Assembly: GCA_965248395.1 (NCBI GenBank) | Contig: OZ252103.1 | Span: 2,170,001-2,234,000 of the forward strand | DNA: 64,000 bases | Direction: 5' to 3' | Origin: JAAXHH01 sp965248395 | Lineage (GTDB): Bacteria; JAAXHH01 | Shown: positions 1 to 8,682 of the stretch, one piece after another | Numbering within the stretch: position 1 is the first letter of the stretch | Layout: every line of letters begins with the position of its first letter | Made by a program: the position numbers and the translations under genes | The notes under the pieces: model-generated | What the model was told of the DNA's origin: nothing | What the model saw: only the letters and a program-made list of their open reading frames with translations | Database searches by the model: none

Positions 1-1
1 G

Positions 2-115
2 AACTCCATGCGCGAAGTGGCGAACGAAGGCGACGAGGTGACCGTGAAGATCATCAATATCGATGATCAGGGCAAAGTCAAACTCAGCCGGAAACAGGTG
101 CTCGCCGCGAACTGA
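2..115 (+). CDS. pnp: Polyribonucleotide nucleotidyltransferase, C-terminal end (partial)
   Basis: Only the last 37 codons are in the window; the gene enters from the left edge in frame 2 and stops with TGA. The translated tail reads like the end of an S1 RNA-binding domain (GDEVTVKIINID then GKVKLSRK), the usual C-terminus of PNPase, a 3'-5' phosphorolytic exoribonuclease. The neighbour supports this, since an M16 peptidase and dut commonly follow rpsO-pnp. Another S1-domain protein cannot be excluded from so short a piece. Confidence 0.7.
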   Translation, partial: NSMREVANEGDEVTVKIINIDDQGKVKLSRKQVLAAN

Positions 116-168
116 CCGGAGCCATCGATCCGTCCGTTGCCGTCATGCGCATCGCCTGATCAGGTGCC

Positions 169-1461
169 ATGGCGGCAACCTATCCTGTCGACCCCCCTTT
201 GCCAGAATCAACCGAACGTTACAGAAAAACCGTGCTTCCCAACGGCATCCGGGTGGTTTCGGAGTACATGCCCCACGTCCGGTCCGCGACGATGGGCGTA
301 TGGGTGTGGTCCGGTACACGGTTTGAACCCCCAGAAAAGCCCGGAATCGCACATTTTCTCGAACACGCGGTATTCAAGGGCACCGAAAGGCGCAACGCGT
401 ACCAGATTGCCCAGAGCATCGAAAGCCTGGGCGGGTACCTCAACGCGTTCACAGGCCGGGAACTCAACTGCTACTTTGTCCGCGTGATGGACAGCCACCT
501 TCCGGTCGCAGTGGACGTAATCGGTGATTTGCTGCAGTCGTCGCGATTCGATCCGCACGAAATCGAAAAGGAAAAGATGGTGGTCATCGAGGAGATACAC
601 GGCCTCGAAGACAACCCGGAAGACTTGGTCAGCGAGCTGTACGCCAACCTGATCTGGCAACCCCATCCCCTGAGCCGCCCGATCCTGGGCGACGCGCCTT
701 CCGTCTCATCCTTTACGCGAAGCCACCTCTTAGAGTACTTGAAAGACCGTTACCGGAACGAGCGGATATATGTCGTGGCCGCGGGCCATGTGGATCACGA
801 AGCGTTGGTCGCGCTGGTCCGCGACCAGTACGATTTCCCCGGCGCAGGCAGGAATGTAGATACAGATGTCCAGCCCGATTCGAGACGGCTGAACAAACGG
901 GTACTGAGCAAAGACATATCCCAGGTACATCTCTGCCTGGGCGGCATAGGACTGCCCTACGCCCATCCTTCGAAATACGCCCTGTTCCTGCTGAACGCCA
1001 TTCTGGGCGGCGGGATGACATCGCGACTGTTTCAGAAAATCCGCGAGGAGGCCGGGCTGGCCTATTCGATATATTCGGACGTGGAATTCTACCAGGATAC
1101 CGGCCAGATCTGCATCAGCGCCGGCGTGGATCCTTCGGACGCACAGCGTACGATCGATATGGTTCGGCATGAGTGCCGGGTACTTTGCGAGCAACCCGTA
1201 CCGGAGGAGGAACTCCGCGATACAAGGTCTCAACTGACCGGTAGCCTGTACCTGTCGCTGGAAGAGTCCGGCAGCGTGATGAACAGGCTCGCGCGGGCGG
1301 AAATCTACGACAACGCCTATTCCACCGTGGAAGAAACCGTCCGGAAGCTGGAAAGCGTGACCGCGGCCGACATAGCCGGCCTGGCCGAGTCACTTTTCAC
1401 GCCGGACAATACGTACCTGACGGCGGTCGGTCCCGTTTCCGCAGACGATATCGTCCTATGA
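169..1461 (+). CDS. M16-family zinc peptidase (processing-protease type)
   Basis: A 430-residue protein with the inverted zinc-binding motif HxxEH (HFLEH, H62, E65, H66) followed about 76 residues later by the acidic pair E141-E142 that supplies the third zinc ligand in the M16B family. A second, inactive-type M16 half follows, with the G-GG-MTSRLFQ-IRE segment typical of PqqL/YmxG-like proteases. Such proteins degrade peptides or process exported polypeptides. The stop overlaps the dut start by four bases (ATGA), so the two are probably translationally coupled. The ATG start has only a weak AGGTG upstream. No signal peptide is obvious. Confidence 0.9.
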   Translation: MAATYPVDPPLPESTERYRKTVLPNGIRVVSEYMPHVRSATMGVWVWSGTRFEPPEKPGIAHFLEHAVFKGTERRNAYQIAQSIESLGGYLNAFTGRELNCYFVRVMDSHLPVAVDVIGDLLQSSRFDPHEIEKEKMVVIEEIHGLEDNPEDLVSELYANLIWQPHPLSRPILGDAPSVSSFTRSHLLEYLKDRYRNERIYVVAAGHVDHEALVALVRDQYDFPGAGRNVDTDVQPDSRRLNKRVLSKDISQVHLCLGGIGLPYAHPSKYALFLLNAILGGGMTSRLFQKIREEAGLAYSIYSDVEFYQDTGQICISAGVDPSDAQRTIDMVRHECRVLCEQPVPEEELRDTRSQLTGSLYLSLEESGSVMNRLARAEIYDNAYSTVEETVRKLESVTAADIAGLAESLFTPDNTYLTAVGPVSADDIVL

Positions 1462-1910
1462 GCACGCCAGTCGTCATACCCATCACGTCGACGCGGCCCG
1501 AAAAGTCCCACCCGATGCCGCGGCAGATGACACCAGGCTCGACCGGGCTTGATCTCTACGCCTGTGTGGATGAACCGGTGGAAATCGCCCCGAAACAACT
1601 CGAACTGATCGGGACGGGATACGCTGTCGCGCTGCCCCCTGGATACGAAGGCCAGGTCCGGCCCCGAAGCAGCCTGGCGTTGAAACACAAGGTCGGCGTG
1701 CTGAACAGCCCAGGTACGATAGACTCGGACTACCGCGGAGAAATCAAGGTGCTCCTTTTCAACTTCGGTGAACGCCCGTTCTGGGTTCGCGACCAGGATA
1801 GAATCGCCCAACTGGTTATCGGTACCGTTCCCTCCGTGGTCTTCGAAGAGGTCGACCGCCTCGACGAAACGGAGCGCGGCGCGGGCGGATACGGCCACAC
1901 GGGACGATGA
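1458..1910 (+). CDS. dut: Deoxyuridine 5'-triphosphate nucleotidohydrolase
   Basis: Trimeric-type dUTPase of 150 residues, hydrolysing dUTP to dUMP and pyrophosphate to keep uracil out of DNA and feed dTMP synthesis. All five family motifs are visible in order: GSTGLDLYA, RPRSSLALKH, GTIDSDYRGEI with the catalytic Asp/Tyr, RIAQLVI, and the glycine-rich C-terminal arm RGAGGYGHTG. The second motif has Ser-Ser where Ser-Gly is more common. It overlaps both neighbours by four bases, giving a tightly coupled trio with the M16 peptidase and the following membrane protein. Confidence 0.95.
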   Translation: MSTPVVIPITSTRPEKSHPMPRQMTPGSTGLDLYACVDEPVEIAPKQLELIGTGYAVALPPGYEGQVRPRSSLALKHKVGVLNSPGTIDSDYRGEIKVLLFNFGERPFWVRDQDRIAQLVIGTVPSVVFEEVDRLDETERGAGGYGHTGR

Positions 1911-2251
1911 ACATGATACTGAGACTGATCCTTACGACCCTGGCAATACTTCTGGTGACCAAAGTATACAGCGGAATCGAAGTCGATTCTATCACCACCG
2001 CAGTCATCGCCGCCGTTGTCCTGGGCCTTATAAACACGATCGTGAGACCCGTCATCGTGTTCCTGACCTTACCCCTGACCATGCTCACGCTGGGCCTCTT
2101 TCTTCTTATCATCAACGCCCTCATGTTGTACTTGGCCGCGTGGCTGGTCAACGGATTCAACGTGGGCGGTTTCTGGGATGCCCTGATCGCATCGTTTATC
2201 ATTTCGGTCGTCGTGGCCCTTTTAAACGGGTTGGTCAGGAGCAGGAGCTGA
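1907..2251 (+). CDS. Phage-holin-like four-helix membrane protein (family IV, PF04020 type)
   Basis: A 114-residue, very hydrophobic protein with about four predicted membrane segments and the conserved spacing of the small 'mycobacterial phage holin IV' family, including VLGLINTIVRPVIVFLTLPLT near the middle and an NG-NVGGFWDAL turn before the last helix. The family is widespread on bacterial chromosomes and its role is unknown; the holin label comes from similarity, not from evidence of lysis. It starts inside the dut stop codon and ends the pnp-side operon. Confidence 0.8.
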   Translation: MNMILRLILTTLAILLVTKVYSGIEVDSITTAVIAAVVLGLINTIVRPVIVFLTLPLTMLTLGLFLLIINALMLYLAAWLVNGFNVGGFWDALIASFIISVVVALLNGLVRSRS

Positions 2252-2270
2252 CGTACTACAGGCAGGATTC

Positions 2271-3719
2271 ATGATCAAGATCAACGAGATCGACCTCCGG
2301 GTCCAGAACATGCGAACCCGCATGCCGTTCAAATTCGGCATATCCACGATGACGGCCGTACCTCACCTCGTGCTTGGCCTGGAGCTAGAAGCCAACGGAC
2401 GGACGGCACGGGGTTACTCGGCGGACCATTTACCCCCGAAGTGGTTCACGAAGAATCCGGAAACTTCTCTCGAGGAAGAAGTGGGGGACATGATCGCGGT
2501 CGTCCGCCATGCCAGCACAGCTGCGCTGGCCACTGGTCCAGGGCACGATGTATTCACGCTCTGGCAGGAACTCTACCGTGCACAGAAATCCTGGGGAACG
2601 GAGAAGGGTTTTCCGCCCCTTCTCTGGGGTTTGGGTACCAGCATGGTGGAACGGGCCATGATAGAGGCTTTTTGCCGCGCACACGGCACAAATTTCGGCC
2701 AGGCCGTGCGCTCCAATGCTTTCGGCCTGCGCTTCGACGCTTTCAACACTCGATTGAAGGGGCTTAAACCCGCCGACGTATTACCCCAAAGGCCGGCGAC
2801 AGAAACCAGCGTGCGACATACGGTGGGGCTGGGCGATCCCCTGACGCGGATGGATATCCCGCCGGAGGAACTGTGCAACGACGGTCTTCCCCAGTCGCTG
2901 GACGAAGTCATCGATACCTATGGCATATCCTACTTCAAGATCAAGCTGTTCGGCGATGAAGAACGGGATTTCAACCGCCTGAAGCAGACGGCGGAGATCA
3001 TAGACGGCCGTCTGGACTACTACGCGTTTACACTGGACGGCAATGAAAACTACGGCCACATGGAATCATTCAGATCGTTCTGGGAGGCTTTGCGGGCGGA
3101 CCGGGACCTGGCTGGTTTCATGGGGCGACTTATCTGTATCGAACAGCCACTGCATCGCAATGTCGCGCTGGACGAGGAAGTTAGGCATCATTTCGACGCA
3201 TGGCGGGACCGCCCTCCATTCATCATCGATGAATCCGACGGTGACATTGGAGACGTGCAAAGAGCCGTTGATATCGGATATGCGGGTACCAGTTATAAGA
3301 ATTGCAAAGGGGTCTTCAAAGGTTTTTCAAACATGGCATATCTGAAATACCTTTCGGAACAGCATCCGGACCGTGAATACGTGTTAACGAGCGAGGACCT
3401 CTCCAACATCGCACCGATCGCCTTGATGCAGGATCTTGCGGTACTGGCCACTTTAGGGGTTGACCACACCGAACGTAACAGCCATCATTACTTCAAGGGA
3501 CTAACGGTCTGGGCCGACGAAATACAGGCGAAGGTCACGGAAAACCACCCTGATCTGTTCAGCATGCACGAGAACGGATTTCCATATATGAACATACAGC
3601 GGGGCCGGATCAGGATGGAGAGCGTTACAACAAGTCCCTTTGGGGTTGGCTTCGAATTTGACTCATCGGGACTCACTAGACTCGATGAATGGAAATACGC
3701 TTCCCTGGAGGATGGCTGA
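2271..3719 (+). CDS. Enolase-superfamily enzyme (mandelate racemase / muconate lactonizing group)
   Basis: A 482-residue protein with an N-terminal capping domain and a C-terminal barrel carrying the metal ligands of the superfamily: KIKL (K223, K225), Asp in LDGNEN (D256), Glu in EQP (E291) and the DES motif (D320-E321), then K343 and K346 further on. These enzymes abstract a proton alpha to a carboxylate; the substrate, perhaps a sugar acid or other carboxylic acid, cannot be read from sequence. It is longer than the usual 360-420 residues because of insertions around residues 150-215. It starts 19 bases after the holin-like gene and is followed by the palindrome array. Confidence 0.85.
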   Translation: MIKINEIDLRVQNMRTRMPFKFGISTMTAVPHLVLGLELEANGRTARGYSADHLPPKWFTKNPETSLEEEVGDMIAVVRHASTAALATGPGHDVFTLWQELYRAQKSWGTEKGFPPLLWGLGTSMVERAMIEAFCRAHGTNFGQAVRSNAFGLRFDAFNTRLKGLKPADVLPQRPATETSVRHTVGLGDPLTRMDIPPEELCNDGLPQSLDEVIDTYGISYFKIKLFGDEERDFNRLKQTAEIIDGRLDYYAFTLDGNENYGHMESFRSFWEALRADRDLAGFMGRLICIEQPLHRNVALDEEVRHHFDAWRDRPPFIIDESDGDIGDVQRAVDIGYAGTSYKNCKGVFKGFSNMAYLKYLSEQHPDREYVLTSEDLSNIAPIALMQDLAVLATLGVDHTERNSHHYFKGLTVWADEIQAKVTENHPDLFSMHENGFPYMNIQRGRIRMESVTTSPFGVGFEFDSSGLTRLDEWKYASLEDG

Positions 3720-3783
3720 TGGTATTGACCTGTTGCAACGTCGAGTCACCTGAATCTGGCCGTCTGTGATAATTGGCAAGCGA

Positions 3784-3892
3784 ATGTACAATGAGTAATC
3801 TAATTGTACAATAACGCGAAACGATTGTACAAACTATATGCCCATTGTACAATTCCCGCAAGAAACGTACAAAAGAGGTATCAATTGTACAA
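3784..3892. repeat. Palindrome array A: six TTGTACAA-type boxes at 20-21 bp pitch
   Basis: Six 8-bp boxes related to the perfect palindrome TTGTACAA start at 3784, 3804, 3825, 3845, 3865 and 3885, giving intervals of 20, 21, 20, 20 and 20 bp. Four are exact; the others are ATGTACAA and ACGTACAA. The 12-13 bp between boxes are all different, so only the boxes and their spacing are conserved. The pitch is two helical turns, which would place every box on the same face of the DNA. No coding sequence is credible here. Confidence 0.85.
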
Positions 3893-4167
3893 AAGTGGTA
3901 TTTTGGACGAAAAGTATGGAAAATTACCCGCGAACAAGAAGCAAACTGGATTCAAACAGGGTGAGGGAGAGTCCGGATGTATGAATCATGACCGAAATAC
4001 GAGATTTAAGGGGTAGTTTCGAGCCACCCCCTGACCCTCCTCAAACCGGATGAGAGAGTGTTTCAGTTTACATAATATCTATTATGCGAAGTAGAGTACT
4101 TGAAGGGTAATAGAGGGATTTGGGGTCCAGGTACGATCAAATTGCGGCAATGGGTGATATTGAAGAA
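3893..4167. other. Non-coding spacer between the two palindrome arrays
   Basis: AT-rich DNA without a believable gene. The only structure seen is an imperfect hairpin at 4012-4032 (GGGGTAG against CCACCCC around a 7-base loop), with no T run after it. Single loosely matching boxes (TTGGACGA at 3903, AGGTACGA at 4129) may be decayed array members. Confidence 0.5.
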
Positions 4168-4394
4168 AAGTACAAATAAGAAACTGTGTTGTACGGTCGA
4201 TCGAATATACTGTACAAAACGAAGGCAGTTAGTACAACATCCCGGAAAACGTGTACAAAAGAGATGAGATATGTACAACGCTATGTATACAAATATAGAG
4301 ATCATTGTACAACCTGTGTCGTCCTGCGTATAAATGTGACTAGAATTGTACATGATGCAGCACCAACTGTATAAACAGATACCCAATTGTACAC
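4168..4394. repeat. Palindrome array B: twelve TTGTACAA-type boxes at 20-21 bp pitch
   Basis: Boxes start at 4168, 4189, 4210, 4230, 4251, 4271, 4285, 4305, 4326, 4346, 4367 and 4387. Intervals are 21, 21, 20, 21, 20, 14, 20, 21, 20, 21 and 20 bp; the single 14 looks like a six-base deletion. Sequences drift around NNGTACAA: CTGTACAA, GTGTACAA, ATGTACAA, TTGTACAA, TTGTACAT, and the weaker GCGTATAA and CTGTATAA. The conserved pitch survives even where a box has decayed. The array ends about 136 bp upstream of the MDR oxidoreductase, which it might control. Confidence 0.8.
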
Positions 4395-4530
4395 CCCTCC
4401 AAATCATACTTAGTTACTGCAAGAAAAGCATATAACTTCGATCACGCAATAAACTAAATCAGATTAGATGTGCAGCGTTATTCTAGTTTCCAAAATCAGC
4501 TCGTTTAATTTCCCGTTGTAAGAACATACC

Positions 4531-5523
4531 TTGAAAATACATAAATTAACAAACACTGATTTCAAGAAAGTGGAATTGGAGGAGTGTGATCTCCGAGTAA
4601 TTCCCGATGATGGTGTTCTAGTTAAAAACGATTACACCGCGGTCAGCGTAGGTACGGAAATATACAATTATATACATGGGCGCGAGCCAACTGGTATTGT
4701 GAAGTTTCCTAGAACTACAGGTTACTGCAATACCGGTATCGTCCTCGAAGTAGGAAATGATGTGCATGGGCTTGTTCCCGGTGATCGCGTGGCTGGGCAG
4801 GGCGGTCACGCCAGTCATTCCATACTATCGGGTTTGATTAACAAAGTACCGGAAAACGTATCTCCCAGGGCGGCCGCTTTCATGGTCATGGGCGCGACCT
4901 CGTTGCACGGACATCGGGTGGCGCGTCCTGAACTTGGTGAGGCCGTCGTTGTTACAGGCATGGGTATCGTGGGTCAACTGGCCGCTTCTTTCGCTAAGTT
5001 GAGCGGCGCTGTTCCCGTTATCGCCGTCGATTTGGATGAATTCAGGTTGGGAAAGGCCAGGAGCCGCGGAGTGGACGTATGTATCAATCCGGGAAAAGAA
5101 CCGGATGTGGCGGGTGAGGTAAGACGAAATTGCGTAACGGATGGAGCGGACGTGGTCATCGAAGCGACCGGCGTCCCTGCCGTGTATCCCATGGCGCTGA
5201 CCCTGCCGAGGCTGGGCGGCCGGTTGCTTGCACTCGGTTCTCCCCGTGGTTCAGTCGAAGTAAGCTTTTTCGCGGAAGTCCATCTGCGAGAAGTCACGAT
5301 CCTGGGCGCGCACCAGCCCAAAACGCCCGATGAAGATTGCATGTACTATCCCTGGAACAAGCGCAGGGACCGCGACCTGGTCCTGAGGCTGATGGGAGAC
5401 GGCAGACTGCCGATCGAAGACCTGGTCACCCACGAAGTCAGTCCCTCCGACTGCCAGTCCGTTTACGATATGCTCGCAGACCATCCCAGGGAAGTGCTGG
5501 GGGTGGTGTTCAAGTGGGAGTGA
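4531..5523 (+). CDS. Zinc-free MDR-family dehydrogenase (alcohol/polyol dehydrogenase-like)
   Basis: A 330-residue medium-chain dehydrogenase/reductase. The N-terminal GroES-like fold is followed by a Rossmann segment with the dinucleotide motif GMGIVGQ and an acidic residue after it (AVDLDE), suggesting NAD(H). The catalytic zinc motif GHE is absent; the matching position reads GYCNTG, so this is a zinc-independent or unusual member close to the BchC/sorbitol-dehydrogenase branch. The start is TTG, because an in-frame stop lies four codons upstream and the first internal Met is far inside the fold. No clear Shine-Dalgarno is seen. The substrate is unknown. Confidence 0.8.
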   Translation: MKIHKLTNTDFKKVELEECDLRVIPDDGVLVKNDYTAVSVGTEIYNYIHGREPTGIVKFPRTTGYCNTGIVLEVGNDVHGLVPGDRVAGQGGHASHSILSGLINKVPENVSPRAAAFMVMGATSLHGHRVARPELGEAVVVTGMGIVGQLAASFAKLSGAVPVIAVDLDEFRLGKARSRGVDVCINPGKEPDVAGEVRRNCVTDGADVVIEATGVPAVYPMALTLPRLGGRLLALGSPRGSVEVSFFAEVHLREVTILGAHQPKTPDEDCMYYPWNKRRDRDLVLRLMGDGRLPIEDLVTHEVSPSDCQSVYDMLADHPREVLGVVFKWE

Positions 5524-5908
5524 TCCGGTCTGGATACTGCTTGTTGATCGCAATCCGGTATAAACGAAGATCCGCCCAGGCGCCCTGGCCAGCCTCGTCT
5601 ATAGCTTGATTTAGTGCTTCGTAGCCTATACTGTCGTTTTCTCTCCCATTACCATTTTCTCCTTGACTTGAACCCGTGAATGCTGGTTATGTTAACGGGC
5701 GGATTTCCCGCTTTCGGTATTGTGACGGAAATCGCCTGAACAACCGGAAATAGGGCGATTCCGGTGCATTAGGTTTACCATTTATAACAGATTTATTCTG
5801 AATTCCGTCGTGACAGTGATAGGATCGCCCGGGGTGGATACCGCCTGCAGGAGTTTGCGCCAATTCGGTGAACGGCTACGACCTGGTCTGTAACAGAGAG
5901 GAACCTCC
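5524..5908. other. Intergenic region with one inverted repeat
   Basis: No convincing gene is visible. An imperfect inverted repeat at 5727-5736 and 5754-5762 (GGAAATCGCC against GGCGATTCC, one bulged A) could fold in the leader of the MoaD-like gene that follows. No recognised riboswitch consensus was identified by eye. The next gene has its own site, GAGAGGAA, six bases before ATG. Confidence 0.5.
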
Positions 5909-6151
5909 ATGACCGTTTCCATTAAGCTCTTTGCCACCCTGAGAAAATACCTGCCCGACAACGCGGTCAACAAAACAGCGACGCTTGAACTCGGTGATCA
6001 GGCCACGTCGAGCGACATCATCGAGCAGCTGGGAATTCCCGACGGACACATACATCTGATCCTGATCGACGGGAAACACTCGGCGGAAGATTCCCCCCTT
6101 TCGGATGGTGCTGTGGTCAGTTTCTTCCCACCGATTGCCGGCGGGGCATAA
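5909..6151 (+). CDS. MoaD/ThiS-like sulfur-carrier protein
   Basis: An 80-residue beta-grasp protein. The N-terminus (VSIKLFATLRKYLP) and C-terminus (DGAVVSFFPPIAGGA) match MoaD/ThiS carriers, which carry sulfur as a thiocarboxylate on a C-terminal Gly-Gly for molybdopterin, thiamine or cysteine synthesis. Here the Gly-Gly is followed by one extra Ala, so it could only be activated after trimming, or is not a classic carrier. No moaE, moeB or thiG lies nearby. A second carrier-like gene lies at 11101. Confidence 0.75.
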   Translation: MTVSIKLFATLRKYLPDNAVNKTATLELGDQATSSDIIEQLGIPDGHIHLILIDGKHSAEDSPLSDGAVVSFFPPIAGGA

Positions 6152-6156
6152 GGTCG

Positions 6157-6450
6157 GTGTCTCACCACACCTATTACGGATTCAAACTGGAAGACGCCGT
6201 CCGGGGATTGAAACGAGCGCTTCGGGACGAACGCATACCGGTCGTGTCGGTCTGCGAGGGCGAAAACCGGGTGGTCTTCGCGGTGGAAATATCATCCGAA
6301 ACAGGGGAAATCAGCCTGGCCTATCACACCACAAAGACCCATCCCCTGGCGAGACTGGGTGATATACCCGCGATCGATGTTGTGGTCGATGATCATCTGC
6401 CAAATATCAAACCCGTGCTGACTATGGCGTTTCTGAGAGGCGGAGGTTGA
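6157..6450 (+). CDS. Conserved-looking hypothetical protein
   Basis: A 97-residue protein starting with GTG five bases after the MoaD-like stop, so probably co-transcribed and coupled. It has a mixed charged N-terminus (residues 8-25 suggest a helix), then alternating hydrophobic strands (RVVFAVEI, EISLAYHT, IDVVVDD). I do not recognise a family and see no signal peptide, membrane segment or metal motif. The OmpA-like gene begins four bases later. Confidence 0.6.
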   Translation: MSHHTYYGFKLEDAVRGLKRALRDERIPVVSVCEGENRVVFAVEISSETGEISLAYHTTKTHPLARLGDIPAIDVVVDDHLPNIKPVLTMAFLRGGG

Positions 6451-6454
6451 CCTC

Positions 6455-7978
6455 ATGCGTGCCGTTTTCCTGGTTTCCTGGTGCATTTCGTGTCTACTTT
6501 CAGCACCGCTTCCTCTATCGGCCCAGGTCTCCGGAAACCCTGCCCCGGTTGCACAAATCTCCGTTGCCACCTCCTCGCTGAATCAACTTGTCCAGCAGGA
6601 CGCCGGGTTCCTGATTCCCGATTCCTACAAAAAGGTCCGGCAGGCTTACGAACGATACACCCGTGTTATACGGGACGGCAATTCGACACGGGAGATTCAG
6701 CGGGCCTATACGGAATTCGACTCAGCCCTTGTTCTCGCGCGGGATAGACTGGAGCGCGTGAACGAGGTGCTGATGATACCGCTCGAGAAACGTGCGGCGG
6801 CCCAGCGGGCGAATGCACAGGCGATTGTTCCGGATGCGTATGAGGAAGCCGAGAAACGTCTCGACCGGGCCATTTCCAGGCTGGAAGACGACCGGGTCTC
6901 CGATGCCTTTGTCCAGGGGCAGGAGGCGGCGATGCTCTACGACGATGCCAGGACATCGGTGCTCGAGATGTCGCTCATCGGACCGGCGAGGATAGGATTA
7001 TCGGAAGCCGTGAGAAAGGATTGGGACCGGTTCGCCCCGGCGTCCTTCGAACGAGCCCGTCGGTTGATGGAGGAAGTGACCAGCGCTCTGGATCGTGGAG
7101 AAACCCTGTCCGTCGCGCTGCGTAACAAAGCCTACGCCGCCGACTACGCCGCACGGCGCGCCGTAGAGCTTGCAGCCCGGATCGATACGCTCCGCCGTGA
7201 CCCGGGCAATTGGGAGAGCATGTTGCTGTCCAGAGAGAACCTCGCCCAGCAGGCCGCCGACATGGCGGGGATCGCCACCGATTTCCTGGCAGACGATCCG
7301 CAGCGGATCCAGTCTGAAAGCCTGGACCGTTTGTCCGCGAGACAGGACTCGCTTGTCCTCCTGGTTCACCAGGCGCAAGGAGACGCCGCGTCGCTCAGGG
7401 CCGCGGTCGATTCCTTGAACCAGGCGATCGAGCAACAGCAGATCCGCCTGTCGTCCATGGTGGAGAACTACCAGCGGGATCTTCAGCAGAGAAAGGAAGC
7501 ACTGGACCAGGAACGACGGGAGCTCAAGGGCTATTTGTATGAGAAGACCCAACTGGATGCCGCCGCCCAGGCTAAGGAGCGGTTTTCGGACAACGAGGTG
7601 ATCGTGGTGAGAGAGCCCGAACAACTTACCCTGCGACTCGTCGGTCTATCTTTCGAGGCGGGAAAAACGAATATACCCGGGGGAGGGAGCGGACTGCTGA
7701 CGAAACTCGGGGAATTCCTCGCGTTGTATCCCCAGACCCGCGTCGCCGTGGATGGACATACAGATGCCACCGGAAAAGAGGACAAGAACATCTCCCTGTC
7801 GAAGTCCCGCGCGGACGCTGTCATGGAGTTTCTGGCTGTCAACGGCGAGGTTTCGGACAAGCGTATGACCGCTTCCGGCTTTGGAAGCGCCCAGCCCATC
7901 GCCAGTAACAATACGCGTATGGGCAGGGATCAGAACCGACGAATCGACGTGGTCCTGACCTTTAATAAAGACCCGTAA
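6455..7978 (+). CDS. OmpA-family outer-membrane/periplasmic protein
   Basis: A 507-residue secreted protein with an N-terminal signal peptide (about residues 1-24, ending LSAQ). A long helical central part (about 40-370) is rich in Arg/Glu/Ala and resembles DUF4398-type coiled regions. A C-terminal OmpA peptidoglycan-binding domain follows, recognised by LSFEAGKTNI, VDGHTDATG, LSKSRADAVMEFL and the final GRDQNRRIDVVL. It probably tethers the outer membrane to peptidoglycan. GGAGG sits eight bases before ATG. The C-terminus matches the family well; the central function is not known. Confidence 0.88.
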   Translation: MRAVFLVSWCISCLLSAPLPLSAQVSGNPAPVAQISVATSSLNQLVQQDAGFLIPDSYKKVRQAYERYTRVIRDGNSTREIQRAYTEFDSALVLARDRLERVNEVLMIPLEKRAAAQRANAQAIVPDAYEEAEKRLDRAISRLEDDRVSDAFVQGQEAAMLYDDARTSVLEMSLIGPARIGLSEAVRKDWDRFAPASFERARRLMEEVTSALDRGETLSVALRNKAYAADYAARRAVELAARIDTLRRDPGNWESMLLSRENLAQQAADMAGIATDFLADDPQRIQSESLDRLSARQDSLVLLVHQAQGDAASLRAAVDSLNQAIEQQQIRLSSMVENYQRDLQQRKEALDQERRELKGYLYEKTQLDAAAQAKERFSDNEVIVVREPEQLTLRLVGLSFEAGKTNIPGGGSGLLTKLGEFLALYPQTRVAVDGHTDATGKEDKNISLSKSRADAVMEFLAVNGEVSDKRMTASGFGSAQPIASNNTRMGRDQNRRIDVVLTFNKDP

Positions 7979-8028
7979 TTTGCATGGGCGCGGAGTTGCG
8001 AAATACGCATTGCAAGGAGACCCCGAAA

Positions 8029-8682
8029 TTGAGCAATGAACGCTACGAAGAGATGAAACAGAAGCTGTTTTCGGCCGTGATCGCAGATGCCCTGGATGCC
8101 TGCGGCTATCGCGATCAGATCCTGAGACACGACATCCGGCCCCTGTATCCCAATGCGGTCGCGGTGGGCCGGGCGCTGACCGTGTTGTCCGTCGACGTGT
8201 ACGAGATTCCCGAGGAACCATACAAGTTGGAACTGGAAGCCGTGGACGCCCTGAAGCCCGGGGACGTCCTCGTGGCGCAGACCAACGGCACGAAGCGAAG
8301 CAGTCTCTGGGGCGAACTCCTCTCGACCGCAGCGGAGGCCAGGGGCGCGCGAGGAGCCGTGATAGATGGCTTTACCCGGGATTCGCAGGCGATTGCCGCC
8401 ATGAAGTTTCCGCTGTTCGTGCGCGGCATCGCACCCTATGATTCGAAGGGAAGAAGCGACGTCATCGCCTACAATACGCCCATTGACTGCGGCGGCGTAA
8501 AGGTGTGTCCGGGCGATCTCGTATTCGGAGATTTCGACGGAGTAGTGGTCGTACCCCAGGCCGTCGAAGACCAGGCGCTGAACGCGGCGTTTGAAAAGGC
8601 TGCCGAAGAGAAAATGGTTAGAGAAGACCTGAAGAAGGGTATGTCCGCCACCGCCGCCTTTCAAAAATACGGCATCCTTTAA
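8029..8682 (+). CDS. RraA / HMG-aldolase-family protein
   Basis: This family includes 4-hydroxy-4-methyl-2-oxoglutarate aldolases and the RNase E inhibitor RraA. The signature WGELLSTAAEARGARG followed by VIDGFTRD contains the metal and substrate residues (Gly-Glu-Leu and Arg-Asp) of the aldolase group. The reading frame is open from ATG 7984, but AAGGAG at 8014-8019 lies nine bases before TTG 8029, while ATG 7984 has no ribosome site, so I place the start at the TTG. The stop shares one base with the FtcD start. Aldolase activity is more likely than RNase E inhibition. Confidence 0.82.
   Translation: MSNERYEEMKQKLFSAVIADALDACGYRDQILRHDIRPLYPNAVAVGRALTVLSVDVYEIPEEPYKLELEAVDALKPGDVLVAQTNGTKRSSLWGELLSTAAEARGARGAVIDGFTRDSQAIAAMKFPLFVRGIAPYDSKGRSDVIAYNTPIDCGGVKVCPGDLVFGDFDGVVVVPQAVEDQALNAAFEKAAEEKMVREDLKKGMSATAAFQKYGIL

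Noticed and set aside
3804..4016. A 70-codon open frame inside array A
   Set aside because: It is made largely from the repeated boxes, has no ribosome site and no family look.
3784..4394. The regular short repeats as a CRISPR array
   Set aside because: Boxes are only 8 bp, spacers only 12-13 bp, and no cas genes are nearby; CRISPR repeats and spacers are much longer.
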